This document shows, piece after piece, positions 30,687-40,339 of a stretch of 64,000 nt of DNA (positions within the stretch are counted from its first letter, which is position 1; each line of letters begins with the position of its first letter). The stretch spans positions 3,100,001-3,164,000 of the forward strand of contig CAVQEG010000001.1 in NCBI GenBank assembly GCA_963711465.1, read 5' to 3'. Below the pieces are notes generated by a model that was not told the DNA's origin, made no database searches, and saw only the letters and a program-made list of their open reading frames with translations. Made by a program: the position numbers and the translations under genes. The DNA comes from CAVQEG01 sp963711465 (GTDB lineage Bacteria > Bacteroidota > Ignavibacteria > OLB7).

Positions 30687-30850
30687 GGTCGGGTGCGGAG
30701 TGGGTTGGAGGGGGCGGAGCGAAATCTACGGGGCCAATACCGAACGGCCAGGGAGGCGGTGATTGAATTCGACGGTATCCGCCACAGTACCGATAGACAA
30801 ATCGGGGTTGATACGAGGGTCCGGGCCTGCGCACCGGCGGGTGACGGCGC

Positions 30851-30940
30851 TTCGCCTCAGCCAAACAATCCAAAACCCGAGCCGCGCGCATCGAGAAGCA
30901 CCGCGAGAGAATCATGGGCGGGAAGGGGTTGAACGATTGA
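30851..30940 (+). pseudogene. Fossil 3' end of a YdeI-family gene
   Basis: Thirty codons ending in TGA that translate as FASAKQSKTRAAR then I-E-K-H-R-E-R-I-M, matching the end of the intact gene at 27443-27532. By eye 72 of 90 bases match and the protein differs at only three residues, so most changes are synonymous. Upstream homology stops abruptly. It is the remnant of a once-functional paralogue. The rest of 30687-31217 holds palindromes only. Confidence 0.85.
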
Positions 30941-30959
30941 GGGGTGATGGCGTGTTCAG

Positions 30960-30982
30960 CCGCGACGGCGGAGCCGTCGCGG
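30960..30982. repeat. REP-like palindrome
   Basis: Perfect 10-bp inverted repeat CCGCGACGGC with a GGA loop. Its core resembles palindromes at 47663 and 58813. Confidence 0.5.
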
Positions 30983-31080
30983 GAGCGCGGCATGCGCTGG
31001 ACGATCGTGGGCCTCTGATGTGCAGCCACGCGCCCGTCCGACAATCAGACCAACACAGAATCGCATGTCCGGCATCTCCC

Positions 31081-31123
31081 CCGGTTCGCGCAGCGAACCG
31101 GCAGCCGCAGGTTTCAACCTGCG
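31081..31123. repeat. Pair of REP-like palindromes
   Basis: Two perfect hairpins in a row: 9-bp arms at 31081-31089/31093-31101 with loop GCA, and 8-bp arms at 31106-31113/31116-31123 with loop TC. They lie 95 nt after the SWIM gene end and could terminate it, but no T-run follows. Confidence 0.5.
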
Positions 31124-31217
31124 CGGAAGGGGCGAGGATCGGGTGACGACCCGACGTCAACTCAACGCGGATCGGGCACAAAATCGCGCACCTTCCGCAG
31201 ACCGATATGTCGGCCCT

Positions 31218-32105
31218 TCAGGCCTCCGGTAAACTGTCGGCAGTCGGCAACTCACCCTCGTCCACGATCCGCTCGACAACATCTTCGGACGCAATCCGAT
31301 AGACCTCCTCGATACTGTCGGGCATTGGATCGCCACCGCGCCAGAACGGGAAGCCACCGAGACTGTGCGCCAGCGCTGCCGCGGTTTCCGGAACGTCGAG
31401 CTCGGCGGTGTGCTCGGGCGGGAATTCGGGCGGTCCCCAGAATTCAGATGCCTCGGCGATCATCGGCTCCGGTCTGCGCGTCACCTCCTGCAGTGCTTCG
31501 ACGGCGCCCTCGACCTCCCGTGGCGCGGTCTCCGCGATGATCTCCGCACGTTCGCGGCCACGGAGCCGAAACAGGAGGAATGGGTCGCGGTCGAATTCTT
31601 CGGCCAGCAGGTAATACACCGCCGCAATGTGCTTGCATGGATTGGCCCAGTCAGGGCAGGTGCAGTCGCTCTCCAGATCCGTCCGACGTGCCGGAAAGAG
31701 CTTCAGTTTTACGCGGGTGAGAACGCGCTCGATCTCCTCCGGCATCTGTCCGGCAAGCAGCTGCGCCACCAGCAGCGGCTCCTTCGCAAGCGCATTCGTC
31801 AGCCGCCGCCATGCCCTGTCGTTGAGCCGCGGCACGGTGATGGTGACCGTGTACGGCGTCGCCTGCGAACCCTGGACGCGGGCAGTAACGATCCCCTTGT
31901 CGATGTCGATGGACATGACCTGTCCGGAGCGTGCGTACCTGCGTCCACGGTCGAGCCGACCGCCATCGTCGAGTCGTTCGATCGACTCGACCCACCGCCG
32001 ACCCCACCACGTTCCGCCGAACGCGCCGTGCTTCGATCGGGCTCGAATTCCACCCTTCACTTCACGCGGTCGGGACGGCGGGTAATAGCGATGCCAGGAG
32101 GACAT
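31218..32105 (-). CDS. SWIM zinc-finger protein
   Basis: 295 aa. The SWIM motif C-x-C-xn-C-x-H is seen at C148, C150, C157 and H159 (SDCTCPDWANPCKHIAA). The N-terminal part (GAFGGTWWGRRWVESIERL, RGRRYARSGQV) is typical of SWIM proteins encoded beside SNF2 ATPases, which suggests a DNA- or protein-binding partner. It lies 33 bp after the SNF2 gene on the same strand. Confidence 0.88.
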   Translation of the reverse strand: MSSWHRYYPPSRPREVKGGIRARSKHGAFGGTWWGRRWVESIERLDDGGRLDRGRRYARSGQVMSIDIDKGIVTARVQGSQATPYTVTITVPRLNDRAWRRLTNALAKEPLLVAQLLAGQMPEEIERVLTRVKLKLFPARRTDLESDCTCPDWANPCKHIAAVYYLLAEEFDRDPFLLFRLRGRERAEIIAETAPREVEGAVEALQEVTRRPEPMIAEASEFWGPPEFPPEHTAELDVPETAAALAHSLGGFPFWRGGDPMPDSIEEVYRIASEDVVERIVDEGELPTADSLPEA

Positions 32106-32138
32106 TGGACGTTCGATTGGAATTGATAGATGGGGTAA

Positions 32139-35100
32139 TTACGGAGTGCGCCGCAGCCGAAGCATCGACCGCAGTTCATCGGTGGAGAGCTCGGTGATCC
32201 AGCCCTCGCCGTTGCCGACGATCGATTCGGCGACCTCCTGTTTGCGTTCGATCATTTCGTCGATGCGCTCCTCCACCGTTCCCACGCAGAGGAATTTGTG
32301 CACCTGCACGTTGCGCGTCTGACCGATTCGAAACGCCCGGTCGGTCGCCTGCTGTTCCACCGCCGGATTCCACCACCGATCGAAATGGAACACATGGTTC
32401 GCGGCCGTCAGATTCAGTCCCGTACCGCCTGCCTTGAGCGAAAGCACGAATACCGGCGGTGCACCATTTCCCGACTGAAAGCGCTCGATCATCCCGTCGC
32501 GCTTCGTTCGGCTGGTCGCGCCGTACAGGAAGAGCGTCTCGACCCCGAGCGTCTGCTCGATGTGCCGTTTGATGATCGCTCCCATCTCGGCGAACTGGGA
32601 GAAGACGAGCGCGCGTTCGCCGGACTCGACGATCTCCTCGAGCATTTCCACCAGGCGTGTGAGCTTGCCGGAGCGTCCCTCGATACGCGAGTTGTCGCCG
32701 AGGAATTGCGCGGGATGATTGCACACCTGTTTCAGTTTCGACAAGCCGGCGAGCACGATTCCCCGACGCTGAATTCCTTCGACGTCGTCGAGCGCACCGG
32801 TCATTTCATCGACCACCGCACGATAGAGCGTCGCCTGCTCCCGGGTCAGTGTACAGAAGACCTTCATCTCCTGCTTTTCGGGAAGATCGGCGATGATCGA
32901 ACGGTCGGTCTTCACGCGTCGCAGGACGAACGGACCGGTGAGCGCGCGCAGACGCGCGGTGACGTCGGGGTCGTGGCCCATCTGGATCGGCATGAAGAAA
33001 TCCCGGCGGAACGAGGTCTGCGAACCGAGGAACCCGGGGTTGAGGAACTCCATGATCGACCAGAGGTCCATCACGTGATTTTCCACGGGCGTGCCGGTGA
33101 GGGCGATCCGGTAGCCGGCGGCCAGCGACCGGGCAGCGCGAGCCACCTTCGTATTGGGATTCTTGATGTTCTGCGCCTCATCGAGCACCACGCCCGCCCA
33201 GTCGACGGCGGCCAGACGCCTCAGGTCGCGATGCAGCAGCCCGTAGCTGGTGATCACCATCGCATGACGCTCTGCCTCCCGGACGAAAGTTGCTTCGGTT
33301 GTTCGACCGGTGCCATGGTGGATCATCACGTCGAGGTCCGGAGTGAATCGTTCGGCTTCCTTCGCCCAGTTGCCCATCACGGAGGTAGGGCAGACGAGCA
33401 GCACCGGTCGATTCTCGCCGTATCTGATTTCGCTCGCGACGTGTACCAGCGTCTGAATGGTCTTGCCGAGTCCCATGTCGTCGGCCAGGCAGGCACCGAG
33501 ACCGTACGGACAGAGGAACCCGAGCCAGGAGAACCCGACGTGCTGGTAGGGGCGAAGGGTGCCGACGAAACCCTCGGGCACCGGTAGAGCTTCGGGTCGT
33601 CGTCCTTCGAGGCGCTCGATGAACTCGCCGAGGACGCCGTTGGCATCGATCGATTCGACATCGAGATCGACCATTGCGCGAGCGGTACCGAAGCGCGTGG
33701 CGATGACATCATGGACGGTGAGTTCCCGAGACCGCTCTTTCAGTCGTCCAATTGCCGCCTCGATCTGTTGGGCATCGACCTCGACCCACGAGCCGCGAAG
33801 CCGCACCAGCGGCGCCTTCTGTCGCGCAAGACGTCGCAGATCCGCCATCGACATCGGCTCGTCGCCGAGCACCACCGTCCAGTCGACGCGAGCGATCGCA
33901 TCGAGCGAGAGTCCGCCCGGTGCCGAGATACCTGGAGCGGTGACGCTGCCGCGCACGCGGGGACACAGCCGGGTGCCGACACCGCTCCACCACGAGGGGA
34001 GCATCACGGTGAATCCGGCCTGGCGAAGCGCCAGTGCGTGGCGATGCAGGAATTCGTACGCACCATGAATGTCGAGCGTATAGCCATCGGGAATCGAACC
34101 ATGCAGACTCCGTTCCACCTCGGGAACCAGGCGCGAGGCGGAACCGAGGGCGCTCAGTGCATACTCTCGCGAGGTGGTTCCAAGGAGCGCGGCGGCATCG
34201 CGCGCAGTCCTGCTCTGCTGGCCGCGGTGCTGCGAAAACAGATCGGCCACCGGCACCTGCAGACTGGGATCCTCGACCGACTGCAGCAGGTAACGAACGC
34301 GCCACCGACTCCTCGGCGCCTGCTCGGGGGGCTCTTCGAGTCGGAAGCAGAGGCGGGTCGACGCGGCGAGGTTGAGTGCCAGCGGCCGCTTCCACGACTC
34401 GAGGCGCGAACGGAACTCGTCGATTTCCTCGGCGCTCACACGCAGAGGCGCGTTCGTCGCAGTGGGCATCATCAGCGTCGCGTGCCACTGATCGTCGATG
34501 CTCTCGAACACCGTCGCGCGCCGAAACGGTTGTCGGCTGCCATCGACTCCCAGGCGTTGTCGCCAGTTCCGGTATTCGATGTCGTCCAGACTCCGGCGCA
34601 CGAGCGCATCGATGAACGTCGCGAGAAGTTCGTGGAGCACGTCGCCGCGGGGAGTGGCGGGAGGACCGCTCGAGCCGTGGCCGGGCGGCGTCAGCGCGCG
34701 AAGCGCGTCGGGCATCGAACGCTCGAGCTCAACGAAACGACGCGCGTCCTCCGCGTCGAGCAGTACCGGCTCCCAGCGCGCGAACCAGTCATCGCCGATG
34801 GCGACGACGCCGGGCAGGTACCGTTGGCGGACGACGAGTCGGGTGGCGAGGCGGCAGACTTCGACGCAGTAGAGGAGGGTGGAACCTGCGATCAATCCCG
34901 GCGCGAGAAGTTCGCCGTCGGTCGCATGCTCGAGCACTGCGAGCGATTCGATCTCATCCAGCTCGAGCACGGCGAGCGCGAACGGCCGGAAGCGCGGTCG
35001 TGCCTTGGATGCAATTGGTTCGGCAACGAGCGACGAGGAGGGAATGGGCTGATCGCGGCGCGTGGGCAGGTGAATGATGGCGTCGAGAATTCGATCAGTG

Positions 35101-35300
35101 CCGATTGCTGCATCGAGTTCCGTGGCAGCATGCAGCAGAGCGGGCGCGCCACCGTCGAACGGGAAGCGGCGATGTCGGGTATGAGCAACGCCGGAGCGAC
35201 CCCGCACCGGGGTCGACCGTATCGGCGCGAGGCGATCATCGACCGACGCCTCGGTCCAGAGATACAGTCGATCGACGAACGAGGTGTGGAGGAGAATCAT
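32139..35300 (-). CDS. SNF2-family DNA-dependent ATPase/helicase
   Basis: 1,053 aa. A ~550-residue N-terminal region of the SNF2_N-preceding bacterial type is followed by the two RecA-like lobes: ADDMGLGKTIQTL (Walker A K613), DEAQ at 707-710, LTGTPVENHVMDLWSIMEFL, and in the second lobe VFSQFAEMG, LSLKAGGTGLNL and RAFRIGQT. Such enzymes translocate on duplex DNA and remodel protein-DNA complexes. Pairing with a SWIM protein is a recurrent arrangement in bacteria. The start ATG at 35300 is preceded by no obvious Shine-Dalgarno. Long + strand frames here (33711-35408) are shadows. 35301-35616 shows no recognisable gene. Confidence 0.92.
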   Translation of the reverse strand: MILLHTSFVDRLYLWTEASVDDRLAPIRSTPVRGRSGVAHTRHRRFPFDGGAPALLHAATELDAAIGTDRILDAIIHLPTRRDQPIPSSSLVAEPIASKARPRFRPFALAVLELDEIESLAVLEHATDGELLAPGLIAGSTLLYCVEVCRLATRLVVRQRYLPGVVAIGDDWFARWEPVLLDAEDARRFVELERSMPDALRALTPPGHGSSGPPATPRGDVLHELLATFIDALVRRSLDDIEYRNWRQRLGVDGSRQPFRRATVFESIDDQWHATLMMPTATNAPLRVSAEEIDEFRSRLESWKRPLALNLAASTRLCFRLEEPPEQAPRSRWRVRYLLQSVEDPSLQVPVADLFSQHRGQQSRTARDAAALLGTTSREYALSALGSASRLVPEVERSLHGSIPDGYTLDIHGAYEFLHRHALALRQAGFTVMLPSWWSGVGTRLCPRVRGSVTAPGISAPGGLSLDAIARVDWTVVLGDEPMSMADLRRLARQKAPLVRLRGSWVEVDAQQIEAAIGRLKERSRELTVHDVIATRFGTARAMVDLDVESIDANGVLGEFIERLEGRRPEALPVPEGFVGTLRPYQHVGFSWLGFLCPYGLGACLADDMGLGKTIQTLVHVASEIRYGENRPVLLVCPTSVMGNWAKEAERFTPDLDVMIHHGTGRTTEATFVREAERHAMVITSYGLLHRDLRRLAAVDWAGVVLDEAQNIKNPNTKVARAARSLAAGYRIALTGTPVENHVMDLWSIMEFLNPGFLGSQTSFRRDFFMPIQMGHDPDVTARLRALTGPFVLRRVKTDRSIIADLPEKQEMKVFCTLTREQATLYRAVVDEMTGALDDVEGIQRRGIVLAGLSKLKQVCNHPAQFLGDNSRIEGRSGKLTRLVEMLEEIVESGERALVFSQFAEMGAIIKRHIEQTLGVETLFLYGATSRTKRDGMIERFQSGNGAPPVFVLSLKAGGTGLNLTAANHVFHFDRWWNPAVEQQATDRAFRIGQTRNVQVHKFLCVGTVEERIDEMIERKQEVAESIVGNGEGWITELSTDELRSMLRLRRTP

Positions 35301-35616
35301 TGGAACGGCAAAGACGAATTCGTGCGGTCGTGCTGCACCGCTCCGAAGGGCGAGCCGGACCTGGTGACGCGATGGGATCTGCGAGAGACGATCACGTCCA
35401 CAACCTAGGCCATTCCGTTCGTTCGCGGAGGGGTGCCGGCGCGGATCGGAGCAATCGGTCGCGAGCTCATCACCGACGAGGAAGGCATCGCCGTCGAGAT
35501 CCTTCGCCCAGCGCGCCAGTGGTTGCAGCGGAGGCAGTTGCTGCAGCGGGGCGGCTGGCCTCAGGATGACACGTCGCGCAGGGAGGCGTGGGCGCAGGGC
35601 ACCGTCGTGCCCCCGG

Positions 35617-36012
35617 TCATGAGCAACTCTCCTCGTTCCAGAATCCCGGAGCCCTGACCCGGTCGCTCACTCGCTGCTGATGTCGCATGCGACGGTAGAG
35701 GGCGAAGGCGATGAGCAGGCCGATGTACAAACCCGGATCTATCGCATCACGGCCGACGAAGAGCGTCCACACGGCAAGAAATGCTCCCGTCGAAACGATT
35801 GCAACCGTCCATTCCAGGGACTTTGACGGTTGCCGCGTTGGATGAATCAGGAAATTCGACGTGAGTTGCAGTATCAACATGAATGCGCCGAATTCAATTG
35901 CTCGTTCCAGCGGTGTACCATGTGCGAATATGAAGAGAGTGACTATACCTGTGAATATGATTGCAATTATCTGCGACACCCATAGAGGTGAATTGCTCCA
36001 GGAGACGTTCAT
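35617..36012 (-). CDS. Small multi-pass membrane protein, unknown
   Basis: 131 aa from the ATG at 36012 (MNVSWSNSPLWVSQ). Three to four hydrophobic segments are visible: IIAIIFTGIVTLFIFAHG, FGAFMLILQLTSNFLI, WTVAIVSTGAFLAVWTLFVG and LYIGLLIAFALYR. No family is recognised. Base composition is lower in GC than its neighbours, and no Shine-Dalgarno precedes the start, so it may be a recent arrival. The longer frame to 36108 adds no family-like sequence. Confidence 0.55.
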   Translation of the reverse strand: MNVSWSNSPLWVSQIIAIIFTGIVTLFIFAHGTPLERAIEFGAFMLILQLTSNFLIHPTRQPSKSLEWTVAIVSTGAFLAVWTLFVGRDAIDPGLYIGLLIAFALYRRMRHQQRVSDRVRAPGFWNEESCS

Positions 36013-36193
36013 AGGGGGAAATTCTGCGTTGCTGCGACTTGATGAAATTCCGGTTGAATTCAATTGAATGAGTGGTGGTTGCGGGCGCGGACGGACTTGG
36101 GCTCGCAAGGACCCACGTTTGCTGAATCAGCGGCATCGTCGAATGATTGCCGACGAACGAACCGCATGAAAGTTATGGGCCGTGATATAATGA

Positions 36194-36212
36194 CCGGACA
36201 CGGAATGTCCGG
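36194..36212. repeat. Short palindrome in an otherwise empty interval
   Basis: CCGGACA/TGTCCGG with a 5-nt loop, just after a TATAAT at 36186. The interval 36013-36357 holds no gene that I can see. Confidence 0.35.
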
Positions 36213-36357
36213 TTTGCGGATCGCCGGAATCGGCAGAAGGGGTAGCACGGCGCGCGCACCTCGGCCGATGTGGTGGGATACAGGCCGACGACCGGGACGA
36301 ATTGGTGGTGGTTGCAGCGCCAGCAGCAGTTTCGGTGGGGTGCTTCCGGCGACCCCA

Positions 36358-36390
36358 AAAAAAAGGCGGCCCCGGAACTCCGGAGCCGCC
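36358..36390 (-). terminator. Rho-independent terminator of the T9SS gene
   Basis: GGCGGC/GCCGCC stem (36365-36370 with 36385-36390) enlarged by an inner CCGGA/TCCGG pairing, followed on the minus strand by seven T (complement of 36358-36364). It lies 20 nt past the stop of the gene at 36410. Confidence 0.88.
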
Positions 36391-36409
36391 GTACATCAAC
36401 CGACTGCTA

Positions 36410-39400
36410 TCAGTTGACGACCGTCATTCCCTCGGAAACGGTCGCCGAACGCGTCTTGACCACTAGCCGATAATTCCCGCTCGGGAGCTCGGCCGCCGGA
36501 TAGATGAGCGTGTGCTCTCCCGCTCCGAATTCCTCGTTGGTCAGCAGTCGCGTGACCTCGCGACCCGCCGCGTCGTACAGTGCAATCGTCACCGATTGCG
36601 CCCCACCCGAGAGTCGGAAGCGGATGGTGCGGTCGCCCGAACCAGGATTCGGAACGATCGGGAAGAGTTCCACGCCCGTTCCCGTCACGATGCGATCCGA
36701 CGGGTCGTCGACCCTCGACGTCTTCAGCGGATCGGTCAGCGTGAATTCACCCATGCTGATCGTGTTGCCGTCCTCGTCCTGCGTCGTGTACCCGATCTTC
36801 ACGGGATTGTCGGCCACACCCGCGATCGTGATGAAGATCGGAACGATCGAATCGCCCGGTGCCGCGATCGCCTTCAGGTTGCGAACCGCATTCATCGCCA
36901 CGTCGTGCGAGGCCTTCCGGCTGCCATTCTCCACGACCTCCATCGACACGCTGCGGCCCGTTACGCCGTTCGGCGGTCCGACCGCGAGGATCTGTGGATT
37001 GTCCACACCCTCCTCACTGACGGTCAGATCCACCTGCGCAATTGGACGCTGCAATACGTTCGCATTGACGAAATACAACATGAACGTGCGAACGCCGACC
37101 GGCCGCGTGGTCTTCGCATCCGCGTCGACGATGTCGCCGCCGTCGCCGGTCGAAACCGCTGCCAGTACGTATTCGCGCGAAACCATCGTGTCCTTGCGAT
37201 CAGCCACGTCCACGTAATGGAAATACGCACGCATGAGGAAATAGCCGCGACCGTCCGGATTCCGGAACGACAGATCGAATTTGTCGGTGTCGCCCTTACG
37301 GAGGTCGAGCCCAATCGTCGCAGTGTGGTCGACGATGTTCCCCGATGCCGTTCCGCCCTGTGCCTTGATCGAGGAAATCTCCACGCCCGGTTCCGGCGTC
37401 AGACTCATCGAGGTCAGCTCGATCTGCGGTTCACCCGGCAGATCGTCCTGCCACCAGTGCGCCAGTGCCAGTGTTCCAGCAGTCGGACCTGACATGTCGA
37501 TCGACAGTCCGGGGCCGGCTTCCTCGACGTCCGCCTTCTGCCCTCCATCCGGTCCGAGTCCGCCATTGATCGGCGAATCGGTCAGCCGCGTCACGAGTTT
37601 CGGCCCACCATTGTGACCGATGATCTCGATCGTGCCCGTGCGCTCCAGCGTATAACAGACGGTCGTATCGCAGGTGCGGCAGAGGGTATCGGTGAACGTA
37701 TAGCGCACGCACACCTTGATCGTATCGCGGCAGCGCCATCCGAGGGAGGAACCCGGGAAGGCCAGCTGCAGTCCGATCGATCCTCCGGCATAATTCACAC
37801 CGGCGGGCACATTGCCCCAGCTCACCTGCGCCGTCGGAGGCGTAATTCCGGAGTTCAACGGGAGCGAAGGCGAAATTGCCGCGCCGGTTATCAGTGCTGC
37901 CATTGCACCACCACCGCCGTTATTCACATACGACCACTGCCCGTTGACGAATTTCGGACACCACTGATCGCTTCGATTGACGCTGAGAATGGTCGCCGAG
38001 GCCGACATGATCGGACCCGGCGTCACGGTGACGCTGGAAGTGAGATTGGCCGCGCCGTTTCCGATCTGCCGGAATTTCGTCTGCCGTATCAGGAAGTCGA
38101 CGCTGTCACAGCAGTCGTGGCAGCTCGGCAGCGTAATGCAGAGCGTGTCGGGTGGACAGCACCACTGGAAATCCTGCTGGAGTTTCTTGCCGTGAATCTG
38201 CACCACGATGCAGACGGTCGCTCCAGGCACCGCATTCGGCCCGCTGATGGTGAAGTGGAGCGCACCCGAGGTGGAGCCGTACCCAAGCGTCGGCGAGAGC
38301 GGCACGAGCATCGGTGTGACGTACACGCCGCCCGTGATCGGATAGGCAGCCACGTTCTCCGCCGGCAGCGTGTACGGCGGCAGCGAGAACGCGCTGTTGT
38401 TCGTAACCGTGAACGAGAGGTCGTAGGTGGACCCGTTCGGGCCGCTCTGCTGACAGTCGATGGTCGTATCACCAAGCGAAATGCACGGCGGAATTGGCGG
38501 CGGCATTGCCGGGCAGTCGAACATCACGGTGTCCTTGCAGACAGTTCCATCGGCAGCGTGGAAGGAGACTTCGACGAGTTCCGGCGGTGACACCGTGGAA
38601 TACATGCAGAAGCGAAGTCCGGTAACGGTACCGCCCGGAATCGTACCTGCAGAATCCCACGTCGCCATCGTACCCGAATTGGTAACGTTCCATCCGCTCG
38701 GACCGATGACGCCGGTGAAGGCGACGCCCGATGAGAGGAGCTGTCCCGAAATGGAGCTGAACGCACCAGGCGTAATTCCGGTGATGGTCAGTTCCCAGCA
38801 GCACATTTTCGAACCGTCGGCGCCCTGAACGGCTTTCGCATTGACGCGAATGCTGTCGCAGATATCGTGGCTTTGAATTCCACAGTTCTTGAACACCTCG
38901 ATATCGCCGATCTGCAGCTTATCGACCTGTGTGACATCGCCATCGGCGTCGATGAAGACGCTCTGGGCTGCGCCTCCGCCGCTGGCGGGTATGCGCGCGA
39001 AGCCGTAGATGTAGTCACCGAACGCGTAGTGGAGCGCATCGCCGGAGACCCAGACGGCGCTGTCGCAATCGACGGGCAGACGTGTATTGGGATCAACGGA
39101 ACCGTATCCGTAATCGCAGCCGCCGGCGGAATTATTTCCCACGGAATACGCACCGACCGAGAACGTATTGGAGCTCGGCACCCAGGTGCCGGCCGTCTCG
39201 ACGTATTCCAGCAACCGGGACTGATGGGCGCTCGGGTAGAGCGGGTTGTTGGACTGTCCGGACATGGAGCGTTCGGCCAGGAGCATCCGACCGGAGCCGT
39301 TGAAGGCGATGTCGGAGACGGGATTGGAGTACTGATTTCCGCCAAGCGACGGCAGGGAGATCTCGAGCTGTTCGCTGCCGGTGAAATCGCCGGAGCCATC

Positions 39401-40147
39401 GAGTGCGACCGACCAGATCTCGTTTGCAGTCGCAGCGCTGTAGTGGCCCCATCCCTGATCCTCCACCCAGCGGGAGAAGTAGACCGTATCGTTATAGACG
39501 CCGATGCCCCAGACACGCTCGCCGAGCGGAGCGATACCGGCGGCGCAGCCGTCGGGGGAGAAGGGATCAAATGAATCCTGGACCACGCCCGCCATGTTGA
39601 TCCGGTAGATCTTGCCGTCTTCGAAGTTCGTGACGAAGAACTGGTTGTGGGCTGCGTCGAAGGCAATGTTGCCGAGACCGACCGAGTCGTTGGGCAACGT
39701 GGTCGTGCCGTTGACCGCGGCGCAGGGGGAATAGACGGTCGTGACCCAGTTGGTGATCATACCGGTGACGCCATCGATTTTGTAGATGGCGCCCGAGCCG
39801 CCGGGTCCGTTCGGAGGCGCGCTCTGGGCATAGACGCCGGTGGCGGTCACGTAGAAATTGCCTGCGGCATCGAAGGCAATGCCGAAGATCTCGCCAAGGT
39901 TGGTAGCGGTCCAATTGGCGGTTGGGCCATGCGAACCCGGAGGCATCCAGTTGGCGTTGAGCGGCTGCAGGTTGGCGTTCCGGATATCCATCAGCCCCAT
40001 GACGAAGTGTCCGGGGTTGGCGCCGGAGTAACAGGTGCCGACGGCGTATCCGTTGAGCACGGGTTGAGCGAACAGGTCGGACGCCGCGCACGAGGCCACG
40101 ATCACCAGTGCGATGATCGGTGCGGTAAGGCGTGGGAAGAAGCGCAT
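36410..40147 (-). CDS. Large T9SS-exported protein with N-terminal propeller-like region
   Basis: 1,245 aa. A signal peptide starts the protein (MRFFPRLTAPIIALVIVASC, cleavage near LFAQ). Residues ~30-400 contain repeated short blocks such as DAAGNFYVTATGVY, GNIAFDAAHNQFFVTNF and DIAFNGSGRMLLAE, suggesting a beta-propeller of SMP/NHL type. The middle has several Cys-rich Ig-like stretches (ISLGDTTIDCQQSGP, CHDCCDSVDF). The last ~80 residues (VPNPGSGDRTIRF, ALYDAAGREVTRLL, LPSGNYRLVVKT) are a type IX secretion sorting domain. Surface exposure is expected; the function is not predicted. It is a second T9SS cargo in the window, with its own terminator. Confidence 0.9.
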   Translation of the reverse strand: MRFFPRLTAPIIALVIVASCAASDLFAQPVLNGYAVGTCYSGANPGHFVMGLMDIRNANLQPLNANWMPPGSHGPTANWTATNLGEIFGIAFDAAGNFYVTATGVYAQSAPPNGPGGSGAIYKIDGVTGMITNWVTTVYSPCAAVNGTTTLPNDSVGLGNIAFDAAHNQFFVTNFEDGKIYRINMAGVVQDSFDPFSPDGCAAGIAPLGERVWGIGVYNDTVYFSRWVEDQGWGHYSAATANEIWSVALDGSGDFTGSEQLEISLPSLGGNQYSNPVSDIAFNGSGRMLLAERSMSGQSNNPLYPSAHQSRLLEYVETAGTWVPSSNTFSVGAYSVGNNSAGGCDYGYGSVDPNTRLPVDCDSAVWVSGDALHYAFGDYIYGFARIPASGGGAAQSVFIDADGDVTQVDKLQIGDIEVFKNCGIQSHDICDSIRVNAKAVQGADGSKMCCWELTITGITPGAFSSISGQLLSSGVAFTGVIGPSGWNVTNSGTMATWDSAGTIPGGTVTGLRFCMYSTVSPPELVEVSFHAADGTVCKDTVMFDCPAMPPPIPPCISLGDTTIDCQQSGPNGSTYDLSFTVTNNSAFSLPPYTLPAENVAAYPITGGVYVTPMLVPLSPTLGYGSTSGALHFTISGPNAVPGATVCIVVQIHGKKLQQDFQWCCPPDTLCITLPSCHDCCDSVDFLIRQTKFRQIGNGAANLTSSVTVTPGPIMSASATILSVNRSDQWCPKFVNGQWSYVNNGGGGAMAALITGAAISPSLPLNSGITPPTAQVSWGNVPAGVNYAGGSIGLQLAFPGSSLGWRCRDTIKVCVRYTFTDTLCRTCDTTVCYTLERTGTIEIIGHNGGPKLVTRLTDSPINGGLGPDGGQKADVEEAGPGLSIDMSGPTAGTLALAHWWQDDLPGEPQIELTSMSLTPEPGVEISSIKAQGGTASGNIVDHTATIGLDLRKGDTDKFDLSFRNPDGRGYFLMRAYFHYVDVADRKDTMVSREYVLAAVSTGDGGDIVDADAKTTRPVGVRTFMLYFVNANVLQRPIAQVDLTVSEEGVDNPQILAVGPPNGVTGRSVSMEVVENGSRKASHDVAMNAVRNLKAIAAPGDSIVPIFITIAGVADNPVKIGYTTQDEDGNTISMGEFTLTDPLKTSRVDDPSDRIVTGTGVELFPIVPNPGSGDRTIRFRLSGGAQSVTIALYDAAGREVTRLLTNEEFGAGEHTLIYPAAELPSGNYRLVVKTRSATVSEGMTVVN

Positions 40148-40339
40148 GGAAGACCTCGGAATGAGACAATCGGAATGGTAGGGGTCGTGCCGTGGAGGAA
40201 CGGCAGCGGACGACCGGGTGGGAAATGGGAAGCAACCACCCGGCGGGCAGCAACAGCACGTCGGACCGAAATCAAAAATTCGGACGGGTCTGGGGGAGGT
40301 GGGGTGGCCGCGAATATACGCGTTCGGCTCGTTCCGCCG

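Noticed and set aside
33711..35408. 565-codon open frame on +
   Set aside because: Antisense to the SNF2 gene, whose motifs are complete; GC-rich codon bias makes such shadows.
35433..35657. 74-codon open frame on +
   Set aside because: No recognisable protein features and overlaps the end of the membrane protein gene on the other strand.
36186..36212. TATAAT followed by a hairpin as a small-RNA gene
   Set aside because: The hairpin begins at the would-be start site, so no transcript of useful length results.
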